From positions 33,972 to 97,971 of the forward strand of contig JAJTHG010000005.1 in the NCBI GenBank assembly GCA_021298835.1: DNA of 64,000 bases, in the 5' to 3' direction. Positions 43,835 to 52,332 of the stretch are shown here, in pieces. Made by a program: the position numbers and the translations under genes. Source of the stretch: Gemmatimonadota bacterium. GTDB lineage: Bacteria; Gemmatimonadota; Gemmatimonadetes; Gemmatimonadales; Gemmatimonadaceae. Positions within the stretch are counted from its first letter, which is position 1, and every line of letters begins with the position of its first letter. The notes below the pieces were generated by a model that saw only the letters and a program-made list of their open reading frames with translations, had not been told where the DNA came from and did no database searches.

Positions 43835-45007
43835 CTACGCCGTCCACGCGGTCGCAAGGCGCGCGAGCACGTCGGTGGCCACGGCGATGTCGTGTACCGG
43901 CACGTATTCCTCGGCTGCGTGGGCCAGCGTGATGTCGCCGGGCCCGAAGCACACGGCCGGGACACCGGCGGCGTTGAGCAGGGCACAGTCGGTCCACGCC
44001 GACATCCCCTCGATCGTCGCCGGACGCCCCGCGGCGCCGAGCGCCTCGGACAGCGCACGGACGATCGGGGCGTCCACCGGCACGTCGCTCGGGGCCTGCT
44101 CGGCGACGCCGGTCACGGCGACGTCGAGCTGTGGCTCGCGCGCGCGCACTGCGGAGAAAGCCGCGTCGAGTTCGCGGCGCACGGTGGCGACCGAGTCACC
44201 CGGGAGCGTCCGGCGCTCGAGGCCGAGCGTGCACTGCGCCGGATACGTGCTCCAGCCCTCGCCGCCGCTGATGCGGCTCAGGTGCAGCGAGCCGCGGCCC
44301 AGGAGGGGGTGCGTGCGCTGCGGCAGCTCGTCGCGTTCGAGGCGATCGAGTTCGGCGATGACGAGCCCCGCGTGGCGGATGGCGTCGATGCCGAGGTCGT
44401 ACCGCGAGCCGTGCGCGGCGCGGCCCCGGAACGCGAGTTCGTGCCACACGAACCCGCGGTGCGCCGGGTTGATGGCGAGCCGCGTCGGTTCCGTGACCAC
44501 GGCGGCATCGGCTCTTGCGCCGGCGGCGACCAACGCGCGCGTACCGAGCGAGTCGAACTCCTCGTCGCACACGGCGGCGACGATCACTTCGCCGCGCAGC
44601 CCGTCGCGCGCCGCGCGCCAGGCCGCGGCGCACATGGCGGCGACCCCCGCCTTCATGTCGCAGCTGCCACGGCCGTACAGGCGGCCATCACGGATGACCG
44701 GGTCGAACGGCGCGTGCTGCATCCCCTCGATGCCGACGACGTCGAGGTGACCGTTGAACATCAGGGAGCGACCCCCGCCCCTGCCGACGCGGGCGACCAC
44801 GTTCGGTCGCCCGGGTCCGGCCTCGTGCACGGCCACCGAGAAGCCCCAGCGCGACAGGACGTCGGCCAGCAGGAGGGCCGCATCGCCCTCGCCCGGCCCC
44901 CCCGGGACGAGCGAGGGATTGCGCGAATCCACCGCCACGAGCGCGGAGGTCAGCGCCAGGGCGTCGCCGGGCGTGATGGCAGCGGAGGGAATCACGGAAA
45001 CGGCCAT
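43835..45007 (-). CDS. M20/ArgE-DapE family peptidase or deacylase
   Basis: This 390-residue zinc hydrolase is the first gene of the minus-strand run. Metal-site motifs are MFNGHLDVVG, YGRGSCDMKAGVAAM, AVCDEEFDSLGTRAL and TEPTRLAINPAHRG; AHGSRYDLGIDAI marks the dimerisation domain. It is closer to the ArgE/DapE deacetylase side of M20 than the dipeptidase at 27440. Without arg or dap neighbours the substrate is open. ATG 45007 follows a TACGTT box by 5 bases. Confidence 0.9.
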   Translation of the reverse strand: MAVSVIPSAAITPGDALALTSALVAVDSRNPSLVPGGPGEGDAALLLADVLSRWGFSVAVHEAGPGRPNVVARVGRGGGRSLMFNGHLDVVGIEGMQHAPFDPVIRDGRLYGRGSCDMKAGVAAMCAAAWRAARDGLRGEVIVAAVCDEEFDSLGTRALVAAGARADAAVVTEPTRLAINPAHRGFVWHELAFRGRAAHGSRYDLGIDAIRHAGLVIAELDRLERDELPQRTHPLLGRGSLHLSRISGGEGWSTYPAQCTLGLERRTLPGDSVATVRRELDAAFSAVRAREPQLDVAVTGVAEQAPSDVPVDAPIVRALSEALGAAGRPATIEGMSAWTDCALLNAAGVPAVCFGPGDITLAHAAEEYVPVHDIAVATDVLARLATAWTA

Positions 45008-45012
45008 GGCGC

Positions 45013-45018
45013 AACGTA
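45013..45018 (-). promoter_or_regulatory. Candidate leaderless -10 box (TACGTT) for the seven-gene run
   Basis: Minus-strand TACGTT ends 5 bases before ATG 45007, the first gene of the 40199-45007 run. Confidence 0.45.
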
Positions 45019-45095
45019 GACGGCGCGCCGAGCCGGAGGCCAGCGCGCCGTGCGCGGACGGCGCGGACGTGTGCGCCGCGCGGGGTGATGGCGAC

Positions 45096-45614
45096 TTACT
45101 TCTTCTTCGGCTTGGCTGCCGGCTTCTTGGCGGGGCCGGCGGCCTTCTTCGGAGCGGGCGCGGCCTTGGACTTCGCCTCGGGTGCCGCCTTGGCCACCAC
45201 CGACGCCTTGAGCGGCACCGGCTTGGCCACCGGCGGCTTGGCCACCGACGGCTTGGCCACCGACGGCTTGGCCGCCGGTACCGACGCCGCGGGCTTGGCT
45301 GCGACCGGCTTCTTCTTGCCGGCGGCTTCCTCGGCCTCACGAAGGAGCTTGTCGGCGTCGTCCTGCGTCATCTGGCCGCGCTTGACGAAGAAGCTCGTCA
45401 GGTCGCGCGCGCTCTCGAGGGCGAAGTTCGAGAGGCCGGCGGCGGCGTGGATGACGTCGCGCAGCGCGCCCGTCATCTTGGAGCCGGCTTCGATCGAGAT
45501 CTCCTGCGCACGCGCGGCCATCTCGGCTACGGCATCGCGGACATCCATCCCGCGGTGGCCAGGGCCACGGCGGGGACCGCCGGCGGGGGCGGCTGGGGGG
45601 GTCTTGTCGGTCAT
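45096..45614 (-). CDS. Phasin-like protein with histone H1-like Lys/Ala/Pro tail
   Basis: This is a 172-residue protein. Residues 20-95 are helical and resemble polyhydroxyalkanoate granule-associated proteins (ESARDLTSFFVKRGQMTQDD, then ADKLLREAEEA). From about 98 to the end it is a basic tail of AKP/AKK repeats (SVAKPSVAKPPVAKPVP, ending KPAAKPKKK) like PhaF and histone H1, able to bind DNA. PhaF-type proteins tether storage granules to the nucleoid. No PHA synthase gene is nearby, so a nucleoid-associated role without PHA is also possible. Confidence 0.7.
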   Translation of the reverse strand: MTDKTPPAAPAGGPRRGPGHRGMDVRDAVAEMAARAQEISIEAGSKMTGALRDVIHAAAGLSNFALESARDLTSFFVKRGQMTQDDADKLLREAEEAAGKKKPVAAKPAASVPAAKPSVAKPSVAKPPVAKPVPLKASVVAKAAPEAKSKAAPAPKKAAGPAKKPAAKPKKK

Positions 45615-45711
45615 GAGCGACGAGCTCCGTCGGTCGCTGAAGTCGAGGGCGAGGGGCCGAGTACCATCACGCGGACGGGGGGCTGGTCGCCGGCGGTGTA
45701 ACAGCGGCGTA

Positions 45712-45739
45712 AGTATATGATTTTCGGGCGGATATACAA
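45712..45739 (-). promoter_or_regulatory. Promoter of the phasin-like gene
   Basis: Minus-strand TTGTAT (45739-45734), 16 bases, TATACT (45717-45712). It is close to the sigma-70 consensus and lies in an AT-rich island unusual for this window; leader of roughly 90 bases. Confidence 0.6.
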
Positions 45740-45831
45740 CCCTTCACGGCCTCGTTTCGCACGAGTCGCCGGAAATGCTCACCGATCCACGTGTCGCAGT
45801 TGTGTCGTCATCCGGCGTGCCAGGCTTCTGG

Positions 45832-45837
45832 TACTTT
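45832..45837 (+). promoter_or_regulatory. Candidate -10 box (TACTTT) for the CoA-transferase gene
   Basis: TACTTT lies about 41 bases before ATG 45879 within the 264-base divergent region 45615-45878. No good -35 is seen at 16-18 bases. Confidence 0.3.
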
Positions 45838-45878
45838 GGAGGTATCTCGCGACATGGAAAGAGCAGCAACGGGACAAC

Positions 45879-46991
45879 ATGGCACTACTGACTGAGCTCA
45901 AGATCCTCGATCTCACTCGCGTTCTCGCCGGACCCCTCGCCACCATGCTCCTCGGTGACCTCGGGGCCGACGTCATCAAGGTCGAGCGCCCCGGCAGTGG
46001 TGACGACACACGCGGTTGGGGGCCCCCCTTCGACGCGCGCGGCGAAGCGGCGTATTTCCTGAGCGTCAATCGCAACAAGCGATCGATCGCCCTCGACTTT
46101 CGGCAGCCCGACGACCGGCGGCTCCTGCAGCGGCTCGTGAGTCAGGCCGATGTCGTGGTGGACAACTTCCTGCCCGGCGTCGTCGAAGCCGCAGGACTCG
46201 ACATTCCCGCCTGCCTGGCGGCGCATTCGCACCTCGTCTGGTGCACGATCACCGGATTCGGAGCTGAGAGTCGTCGGCCTGGCTACGACTTCGTCGTGCA
46301 GGCCGAGCAGGGCTGGATGGCCATTACCGGCGAGCCCGGCGGCACCGCCATGAAGCACGGTGTGGCGCTCGCGGATGTCGTGGCCGGCAAGGACGCGGCG
46401 ATCGCGATCACGGCTGCAGTCGCCGCGGTGGCGCGGGCGGCCCGACGCGGTGCGACGGTGCCGGCGGACGAGCGCCGGATCGTCATCTCCCTCGCAGCGA
46501 GCGCTGCAGCAGCGCTCGTGAACGTCGCGCAGAACGTGCTCGTCTCCGGCCGCGAAGCGGCCCGGTGGGGCAATGCGCATGCGAACCTGGTGCCATATCA
46601 GCTCTTCGAGGCCGCCGACCGGCCCTTCGTGATCGCCGTCGGCACCGACGCACAGTGGCCGGCGGCCGCGCGGGCCCTTGGCCTGCCCGACCTCGCTGCC
46701 GATCCCTCCCTGGCAACCAATGCGGGGCGTCTGGCGTCCCGCGATCGCGTGGTCACCGCGATCGCGACGGCCGCACGCACCGCGTCGGCCGCTGCGTGGT
46801 GCGAACGGCTCGAGGCCGTCCGGGTGCCGTGCGGCGTGGTGCGATCGGTCACCGACATGCTCGCCGCCACGTCGGCCAGTCCCCTCACCGGCCTCCCGAG
46901 CCCCGTCGGGGGCGACGTCCGGCGCCCCCCGCCACGCTTGGACCAACATGGAGCGGAAATCCGGTCCGCCGGCGGCTGGTCACAAACGTGA
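45879..46991 (+). CDS. CaiB/BaiF family CoA-transferase
   Basis: This 370-residue class III CoA-transferase moves CoA between carboxylic acids. LKILDLTRVLAGPLATMLLGDLGADVIKVE is the classic N-terminus, split here only for length: LKILDLTRVLAGP then LGDLGADVIKVERPGSGDD. FLSVNRNKRSIALDF, DVVVDNFLPGVVE and PGYDFVVQAEQGWMAITGE follow, the last holding the region of the catalytic Asp. ATG 45879 begins the conserved block. Donor and acceptor cannot be inferred, and no linked acyl-CoA genes are adjacent. Confidence 0.92.
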   Translation: MALLTELKILDLTRVLAGPLATMLLGDLGADVIKVERPGSGDDTRGWGPPFDARGEAAYFLSVNRNKRSIALDFRQPDDRRLLQRLVSQADVVVDNFLPGVVEAAGLDIPACLAAHSHLVWCTITGFGAESRRPGYDFVVQAEQGWMAITGEPGGTAMKHGVALADVVAGKDAAIAITAAVAAVARAARRGATVPADERRIVISLAASAAAALVNVAQNVLVSGREAARWGNAHANLVPYQLFEAADRPFVIAVGTDAQWPAAARALGLPDLAADPSLATNAGRLASRDRVVTAIATAARTASAAAWCERLEAVRVPCGVVRSVTDMLAATSASPLTGLPSPVGGDVRRPPPRLDQHGAEIRSAGGWSQT

Positions 46992-47070
46992 CGAAACGCG
47001 TTTCTCTCCACATCGTCCTACCGACACTACGGCGTGGTGTGGAGCACGTCGTGACGACCGCAAGTGGGGG

Positions 47071-47100
47071 TTGTCCGTGAAAGCGGACAAGCTGTAGGTT
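47071..47100 (+). promoter_or_regulatory. Promoter with inverted repeat for the ECF sigma gene
   Basis: TTGTCC (47071-47076), 18 bases, TAGGTT (47095-47100), then 7 bases to GTG 47108. The -35 is one arm of TTGTCC-N8-GGACAA (47071-47090), a possible operator. It could be leaderless and autoregulated. Confidence 0.5.
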
Positions 47101-47107
47101 GCCGTCC

Positions 47108-47674
47108 GTGACCTCGGCTCCCCTGCTTACGCCGTCCGATCAGCAGGACGCCGACCAGGAAGTCATTGCCCGTATCCTGGCCGGCGAACGCGACCTCTTC
47201 GCGGTCCTGATCCGTCGCTACAGCGACGTGCTCTATCGTCATGCCGTGGGGATGACGGGGAGTCCTGACGTTGCCGAGGACGTCCTGCAGTCGTCGTTCA
47301 TCAAAGCGTTCCACCACCTCGGCGAGGTGCGCGGCCGCTTCGACGCGTGGGTGTTCCGGATCGTCGCGAATGCGTGCAAGGACTGGCTCAAGAACATCCG
47401 CCGCACGCACCTCAGCTACGAAGAGGACACCGAACCGTCGAGCTTCGCGACTCCCGACGAGGAGCTGGATCGTACGGAGCTGCGCACGGACCTCGACTGG
47501 GCCCTGGCGCAGTTGCCCGACTCGCTGCGGGAAGCCTTCGTCATGAAGCACGTCGAAGGCCGCTCGTACGAGGAGATGGCCGACCTGCTGGGGTCCACGG
47601 TGGGAGCGCTCAAGATGCGGGTGCATCGGGCGCGCGAAGCACTGCAGGGGCTCCTCATGGAGAAGTACGCATGA
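47108..47674 (+). CDS. ECF-type RNA polymerase sigma factor
   Basis: This 188-residue sigma-70 family factor has region 2 (DLFAVLIRRYSDVLYRHAVG, ...AEDVLQSSFIKAFHHL, FDAWVFRIVANACKDWL) and region 4 (LPDSLREAFVMKHVEGRSYE followed by EMADLLGSTVGALKMRVHRA). The length and two-region layout define the ECF group. GTG 47108 is favoured by the TAGGTT box just upstream. ATG of the next gene overlaps the stop, as usual for sigma/anti-sigma pairs. Confidence 0.93.
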   Translation: MTSAPLLTPSDQQDADQEVIARILAGERDLFAVLIRRYSDVLYRHAVGMTGSPDVAEDVLQSSFIKAFHHLGEVRGRFDAWVFRIVANACKDWLKNIRRTHLSYEEDTEPSSFATPDEELDRTELRTDLDWALAQLPDSLREAFVMKHVEGRSYEEMADLLGSTVGALKMRVHRAREALQGLLMEKYA

Positions 47675-48123
47675 TGCACGACGAACTCACCCCGAGGAGC
47701 GGCGACCATGCGGTACGCCGCCGGACGCCGCCGGCCGACACGCCGGCCGACGCGCCGGCGACGCCGGCCGACCGCGAGGTGCCGCTCCCACCGGGAGCGG
47801 AGTTCGCGGCGCTGCATGCCTGGCTCGATGGAGAGGTAGACGAGATGGCCCTCACGAACGCCCAGACCGCGCGACAGCGCGAAGTCTGGCGCCGGATCAA
47901 CGAGGACACGGCGAAGATGCGCCGGCTGGCCTCCCCGCCCTTCCTGGAGCAGAAGGTGATGCAGGCGCTCGCGCAGGCCAGCGTGGCCGAGCGGACTGCC
48001 ACCGCCGCTGCTGCACGCGTGGCGGGGCAGGGGGCGACGCTCGAGCTCACGTGGCCGATCGCGACCGGGGTCGCGCTCGCCTGTGCGCTCCTCGGCGCCG
48101 CCCTCGTCGCGCTGCTCGGCTAG
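47671..48123 (+). CDS. Putative anti-sigma factor, single C-terminal membrane helix
   Basis: This 150-residue protein starts in an ATGA overlap with the sigma gene. The N-terminal part contains a Pro/Ala/Asp repeat, then FAALHAWLDGEVDEMALTNA, reminiscent of the start of anti-sigma domains, but the HxxxCxxC zinc motif is absent. The C-terminus is one membrane helix (WPIATGVALACALLGAALVALL). Position and topology suggest it holds the sigma factor at the membrane; sequence alone does not prove it. Confidence 0.65.
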   Translation: MMHDELTPRSGDHAVRRRTPPADTPADAPATPADREVPLPPGAEFAALHAWLDGEVDEMALTNAQTARQREVWRRINEDTAKMRRLASPPFLEQKVMQALAQASVAERTATAAAARVAGQGATLELTWPIATGVALACALLGAALVALLG

Positions 48124-48150
48124 TCCGAGCCGCGACCCATCGCGCCCGGT

Positions 48151-48186
48151 CGCGGCGCCGGATCCCCGTGCGGATCCGGCGCCGCG
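48151..48186 (+). terminator. Intrinsic terminator after the sigma/anti-sigma operon
   Basis: A perfect 15-bp stem (48151-48165 with 48172-48186) with loop CCCGTG is followed by a T-containing stretch (GTTGCATTTCGGGTTTCG). This is the best intrinsic terminator in the window. The remainder of 48124-48325 shows only a possible -10 (TAAGGT, 48281-48286). Confidence 0.8.
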
Positions 48187-48325
48187 TTGCATTTCGGGTT
48201 TCGTTGGTGCTGTTCGGGTTCCGCACGGCACCCCCGCCCGCCGGACGGGACTGCGGGAACCCGCCGGGCATGCTTCTTCCTAAGGTTGGAGCGCCTCGAC
48301 ACTCCTCCGGCAGGATCTGCCGCCC

Positions 48326-51196
48326 GTGAACCGTCCGTCCGGCTCTCTCCCCATCGTCGAACCCGACGACCTCACCACCGGCGCACCGCGCACGGCGGTG
48401 TTGCGCTTGGCAGCAGCCGGAACGATCGCCACCGGGGTCTTCTGGGCGCTCGCAACCGCCTTCGGGGTGATGCGCCCGGTCGACCACGTCGTGACCAGCC
48501 TGATGGTCGGGGCGCTGGCAACCGGGGGGATGCTCGCGTGGCGACGACGGGTCGGGCTCGCCGCCTACGTCTCGGTCGGGGCGCTCTGGATCGCGGGCAC
48601 CATGTCGGTGGGATTGCACAGCCTCCCGGCACCGGCGTTGCCGACCCTCACCGTGTCGCTCGTCCTGGCGGCCTTCTACGGCAGCGTGCGTCGGGCAGTG
48701 GTGCTCGCGGCGATCTCGCTCGGCGTGATCGGGCTGCGGCTGGTGCTGCCACCGGAACTCCTGCCGAAGGTCGCGCCGCTGGCGCCCAAGGCCACGGTGC
48801 TGCTGGTCGTCGGGCAACTCGTGTTCGTCGCCGGCGCGGTCGTGATGCTCGCCGACACGATCACCCTCGTGCGGTCCCACATTCGGCGGTCGGAACAAGA
48901 GGCCCGCATGACGGCGGCCCTCGTGACGTCGCAGCAGGCACTGTCGGCGTCGGAGGAACAGCGCCTGATCCTCGTGCAGGCGCACGAGGAGTCTCCCACG
49001 CCCTTCCTGATCACCGACCTCGAGGGGCGCATCACCTACGCCAATCGCGCGTTCGCGCGCGCGTTCGGCTTCGACCAGCCGGCGGAGTGCCTCGGTCTCC
49101 CGAGCGCGGCGCTCGACGCCGACCCGAAGGGCGCTGCGGCCGCCCTCGAGCTCGCCGACACGGTGGGTCCGCGCCCGTCGCCCCACCTGCTGACCGCGCG
49201 ACGGCGCGACGGGTCCTCCTTCGAGGCGGAGTCATACGGCACACGGCTCCGGGCGCCCGACGGCACCCCCATCGGCCTCGCCCGCACGCTGGTCGACATC
49301 ACCGACCGCCGGCGCATCGAGCGCGAACTGGCCCAGCGCGAGTCGAGCCTGCGGCGCACGGGCCGCATCGCGAAGATCGGCGGCTGGGAACTCGACCTCG
49401 TCTCCGGCCGCCCGATCTGGGACGACGAGGTCCGGCGCATCCACGAAGTGCCCGCCGACTACGAACCGACGCTCGAGGGCGCGATCGGCTTCTACCGGCC
49501 GCCGGCGGACGCACGCATCACCGAGCTGGTGCGGCGACTCGTCGAGGACCGTACGCCGTTCGACGTCGTGCTGCCCATCCGCACGGCGAGCGGGCGCGAT
49601 CTCTGGGCGCGCTCGCAGGGCGAGGCGATCGTCGAGGGCGGGCGCGTCGTGCGCGTCGTCGGCACGTTCCAGGACGTCACCGAGCAGCACGATGCCGCGC
49701 GTCGCCTCGCGGCCGAGGAGGCCCGCAGCCGCGCGATCCTCGAGGCCTCCTCGGACCGGATCTTCCTGCTCGACGCCGACGGCACGATCACCTTCGAGGC
49801 CCCCGCGTGCGAGCGCGTCCTGGGGTTCGCGCCGGCCGAGCTCGTGGGGACCGTCCTCTACCAGTGGGTACACGGCGACGACCTCGAACTCACCCACCGC
49901 TACCTCGCGCAGCTCCTCTCGGATCCGTCCCGCCCGGTCACCTGGACCCTGCGGCAATGGCATCGCGACGGTACCTGGCGGCTGCTCGAGCTCACCGCGC
50001 GCAACCTGCTCGACGTCCCGGGCGTGGCCGGCATCCTCGCCATGGCGCGCGACGTCACCGAGCGGCAGGCCCTCGAAGAGCGGCTGCGGGAGACGCAGAA
50101 GCTGGAGGGGCTGGGCCGGCTCGCCGGCGGCATCGCGCACGACTTCAACAACCTCCTCACCGCCATCCTCGGCTACGCCGACGACCTCACCTACGACCTG
50201 CCGCCGGGCCGCGCGCGCGAGGATGTCGAGCAGATCGCCGCCGCTGGCCACCGCGCACGCGAGCTCACCGCGCAGCTCCTCGCCTTCGCACGGCGGCAGT
50301 TGGTGCAGCCGAAGACCTTCGACCCGGGGGCACGGCTCGGCGAGAGCCTGCGCATGCTCACCCGCGTGCTCGGCGAGGACGTCACCCTGCGGCTGGATGC
50401 GGCGCCGGGCCTGCCGAGCGTGCGGATGGATCCCGCCCAGTTCGACCAGATCGTGCTCAACCTCGTCGTCAACGCTCGTGATGCGATGCCGGACGGCGGC
50501 GCGCTCGACGTCCGGTTGCGCCATCGTGTCGCGGCCTCGGGGGACGAGGTGCAACTGGCCGTCCGCGACTCCGGCGTGGGCATGACCCCCGACGTGCTGG
50601 CGCAGGTCTTCGAGCCCTTCTTCACCACCAAGGAACTCGGGCGCGGCACGGGCATGGGCTTGGCCACCGTGTACGGCATCGTGCAGCAGGCGGGGGGCTC
50701 GATCGCGGTCGAGAGCGTGCCTGGGCACGGGACGACGTTCACCGTGACCCTGCCGGCGGTCACGGCGCGACCCGATGCCGCCCCGGTGGCGTCGCGGGCG
50801 CCGGGACGGGGCCGCGGCGAGCGGCTGCTGCTGGTCGAGGATGACGATGCCGTCCGCGACTTCGCCGCGCGCACGCTGAGCGAAGCGGGCTACGTGGTGC
50901 ACGCGGCCCGCAGCGGCGTCGAGGCCCTGCTCGCCGTGCGCTCGGCGCCGGCGCCGCACCTGCTTGTCACCGACGTGGTGATGCCCGGCATGAGCGGGCG
51001 CGACCTGGCGAACCGGCTGCGGGAGCACTGGCCGGCGCTGCCGGTCGCCTACGTATCCGGCTATCCGGAGGACCGCCTGCGCTCGGCCGAGGGCGAATTG
51101 CCCTTCCTCGCGAAGCCCTACGCGCGCCAGGATCTGCTCGCATTCGTCGAACGCTGCTTGACGACCCCGGCGACCGCAGACCACGATACGGCATGA
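48326..51196 (+). CDS. Membrane-bound hybrid sensor histidine kinase (multi-PAS, receiver)
   Basis: This 956-residue kinase begins with about six membrane helices (residues 22-185), then PAS domains near 215-330, 335-455 and 470-590, a HisKA domain with phosphoacceptor H605 (GGIAHDFNNLLTAILGYADD), a HATPase domain (NLVVNARDAM, RDSGVGM, GTGMGLATVYGI) and a C-terminal receiver with D883 (LVTDVVMPGMSG). The receiver would take the phosphate in a phosphorelay or tune kinase activity. GTG 48326 has only a weak AGGA upstream. The YciI-like gene overlaps its stop. Confidence 0.92.
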   Translation: MNRPSGSLPIVEPDDLTTGAPRTAVLRLAAAGTIATGVFWALATAFGVMRPVDHVVTSLMVGALATGGMLAWRRRVGLAAYVSVGALWIAGTMSVGLHSLPAPALPTLTVSLVLAAFYGSVRRAVVLAAISLGVIGLRLVLPPELLPKVAPLAPKATVLLVVGQLVFVAGAVVMLADTITLVRSHIRRSEQEARMTAALVTSQQALSASEEQRLILVQAHEESPTPFLITDLEGRITYANRAFARAFGFDQPAECLGLPSAALDADPKGAAAALELADTVGPRPSPHLLTARRRDGSSFEAESYGTRLRAPDGTPIGLARTLVDITDRRRIERELAQRESSLRRTGRIAKIGGWELDLVSGRPIWDDEVRRIHEVPADYEPTLEGAIGFYRPPADARITELVRRLVEDRTPFDVVLPIRTASGRDLWARSQGEAIVEGGRVVRVVGTFQDVTEQHDAARRLAAEEARSRAILEASSDRIFLLDADGTITFEAPACERVLGFAPAELVGTVLYQWVHGDDLELTHRYLAQLLSDPSRPVTWTLRQWHRDGTWRLLELTARNLLDVPGVAGILAMARDVTERQALEERLRETQKLEGLGRLAGGIAHDFNNLLTAILGYADDLTYDLPPGRAREDVEQIAAAGHRARELTAQLLAFARRQLVQPKTFDPGARLGESLRMLTRVLGEDVTLRLDAAPGLPSVRMDPAQFDQIVLNLVVNARDAMPDGGALDVRLRHRVAASGDEVQLAVRDSGVGMTPDVLAQVFEPFFTTKELGRGTGMGLATVYGIVQQAGGSIAVESVPGHGTTFTVTLPAVTARPDAAPVASRAPGRGRGERLLLVEDDDAVRDFAARTLSEAGYVVHAARSGVEALLAVRSAPAPHLLVTDVVMPGMSGRDLANRLREHWPALPVAYVSGYPEDRLRSAEGELPFLAKPYARQDLLAFVERCLTTPATADHDTA

Positions 51197-51492
51197 AGCA
51201 CTGGCTGCTCATCTACGACGCGGCGGACGATTACGCCGCGAAGCGCGCCCCACACCGGGGCCTGCACCTCGAGAAGGCCCGCGCTGCCGTGGGCCGCGGC
51301 GAGCTGGTCCTCGGCGGCGCGTTCGCCGATCCGGTGGACGGGTCGGTGCTGCTCTTCAAGGCGCCCACGCGCGAGACGGCGGAGGCCTTCGCGCGCAACG
51401 ACCCGTACGTCCTGAACGGCGTCGTCCGGAGCTGGCGCGTGCGGGAATGGACCACCGTGGTGGGACCGGAGGCGCTGACGCCGGTGCCCTGA
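51193..51492 (+). CDS. YciI-like protein
   Basis: This 99-residue protein is a YciI/YCII-domain ferredoxin-like alpha-beta barrel. HWLLIYDAADDYAAKRAPHR, HLEKARAAVGRGELVLGGAF and the closing DPYVLNGVVRSWRVREWTTV fit the family; the His in RAPHRGLHL and the Asp in FADPVDG are the usual putative catalytic pair. ATG 51193 overlaps the kinase stop (ATGA), so the two are translated together; any functional link is unknown. Confidence 0.88.
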   Translation: MKHWLLIYDAADDYAAKRAPHRGLHLEKARAAVGRGELVLGGAFADPVDGSVLLFKAPTRETAEAFARNDPYVLNGVVRSWRVREWTTVVGPEALTPVP

Positions 51493-51531
51493 CGCGGGAA
51501 CGGCACAGGGGCCTGCGCCGTTCGCCGCGCG

Positions 51532-52242
51532 ATGATGCGCCTCCGCCTTCGCCTCCCGGGCCTCGGCCTTGCACTCGCAGTCGCCACGCCCGGCCTGTCT
51601 GCCCAGTCCCTGATCGTCGGCATCCCCAATGCCGACGTCACGCCGAAAGGCGCATGGTTCATCACGCACGAATCGCAGCTCAAGCCGATCGGCGACCCGC
51701 CCGGGTGGAACACGTTCCAGTTCCTGACCTACGGTGCCGGGTTCGGAACCGAGTTGGCCCTGAGCTTCGTGAACTTCGGGCGACCGGCCACCGGCAACCG
51801 TACGATCGCACTCGGCTTCAAGACGGTCTTCGAGCAGCATGGGCCGGACCGCTCGGCGTGGGACCCGCGCGGCACGGTCGGGGTGATGGTGCCGAAGTCG
51901 GTGGACGCGCGCGGCGCCGGCATCTGGGCCTACGGGTCAGGCAGTCTGCGGTTGCCGGGGTGGCGCACGCGCTTCACCCTCGGGCCGACCTACGGCACGC
52001 CGCAGCTGTTCGGCCGCGAGAAGGCGGGCGTGATGGCCGGCATCGAGCATCCGCTCACCTCGCGCGTGTCGTTGATCGCGGACTGGTACTCGGGACAGCA
52101 CGATCTGGCGGCGGCCATCCCGGCCGTCCAGTTCAACCTGCCGCGAGACTTCGTCTTCATCGCTGGATACAAGATTCCCAACCCCGGCGCGCCCGGTGGA
52201 CACGCGGTCGTCATCGAGGTGGCGGGCATCATCGCGCGGTAG
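51532..52242 (+). CDS. Exported protein of unknown function, beta-rich
   Basis: This 236-residue protein has a signal peptide (LPGLGLALAVATPGLSAQS, cleavage after SAQ). The mature part alternates short amphipathic beta strands with Gly/aromatic content (FQFLTYGAGFGTELALSFVN, WRTRFTLGPTYG, RDFVFIAGYKIPNP), suggesting an outer-membrane barrel or periplasmic beta protein. No family is recognised. ATG 51532 is used; ATG 51535 is the next codon. Codon use matches neighbours. Confidence 0.7.
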   Translation: MMRLRLRLPGLGLALAVATPGLSAQSLIVGIPNADVTPKGAWFITHESQLKPIGDPPGWNTFQFLTYGAGFGTELALSFVNFGRPATGNRTIALGFKTVFEQHGPDRSAWDPRGTVGVMVPKSVDARGAGIWAYGSGSLRLPGWRTRFTLGPTYGTPQLFGREKAGVMAGIEHPLTSRVSLIADWYSGQHDLAAAIPAVQFNLPRDFVFIAGYKIPNPGAPGGHAVVIEVAGIIAR

Positions 52243-52332
52243 CGGCGGCGCGAACCCCGACCGGGGGCCGAGGTGGCGCGGCCGTGGCGCGGCGGACAAG
52301 TTGCGGACTCCCGAACCAACGGTGCTGCTCCC

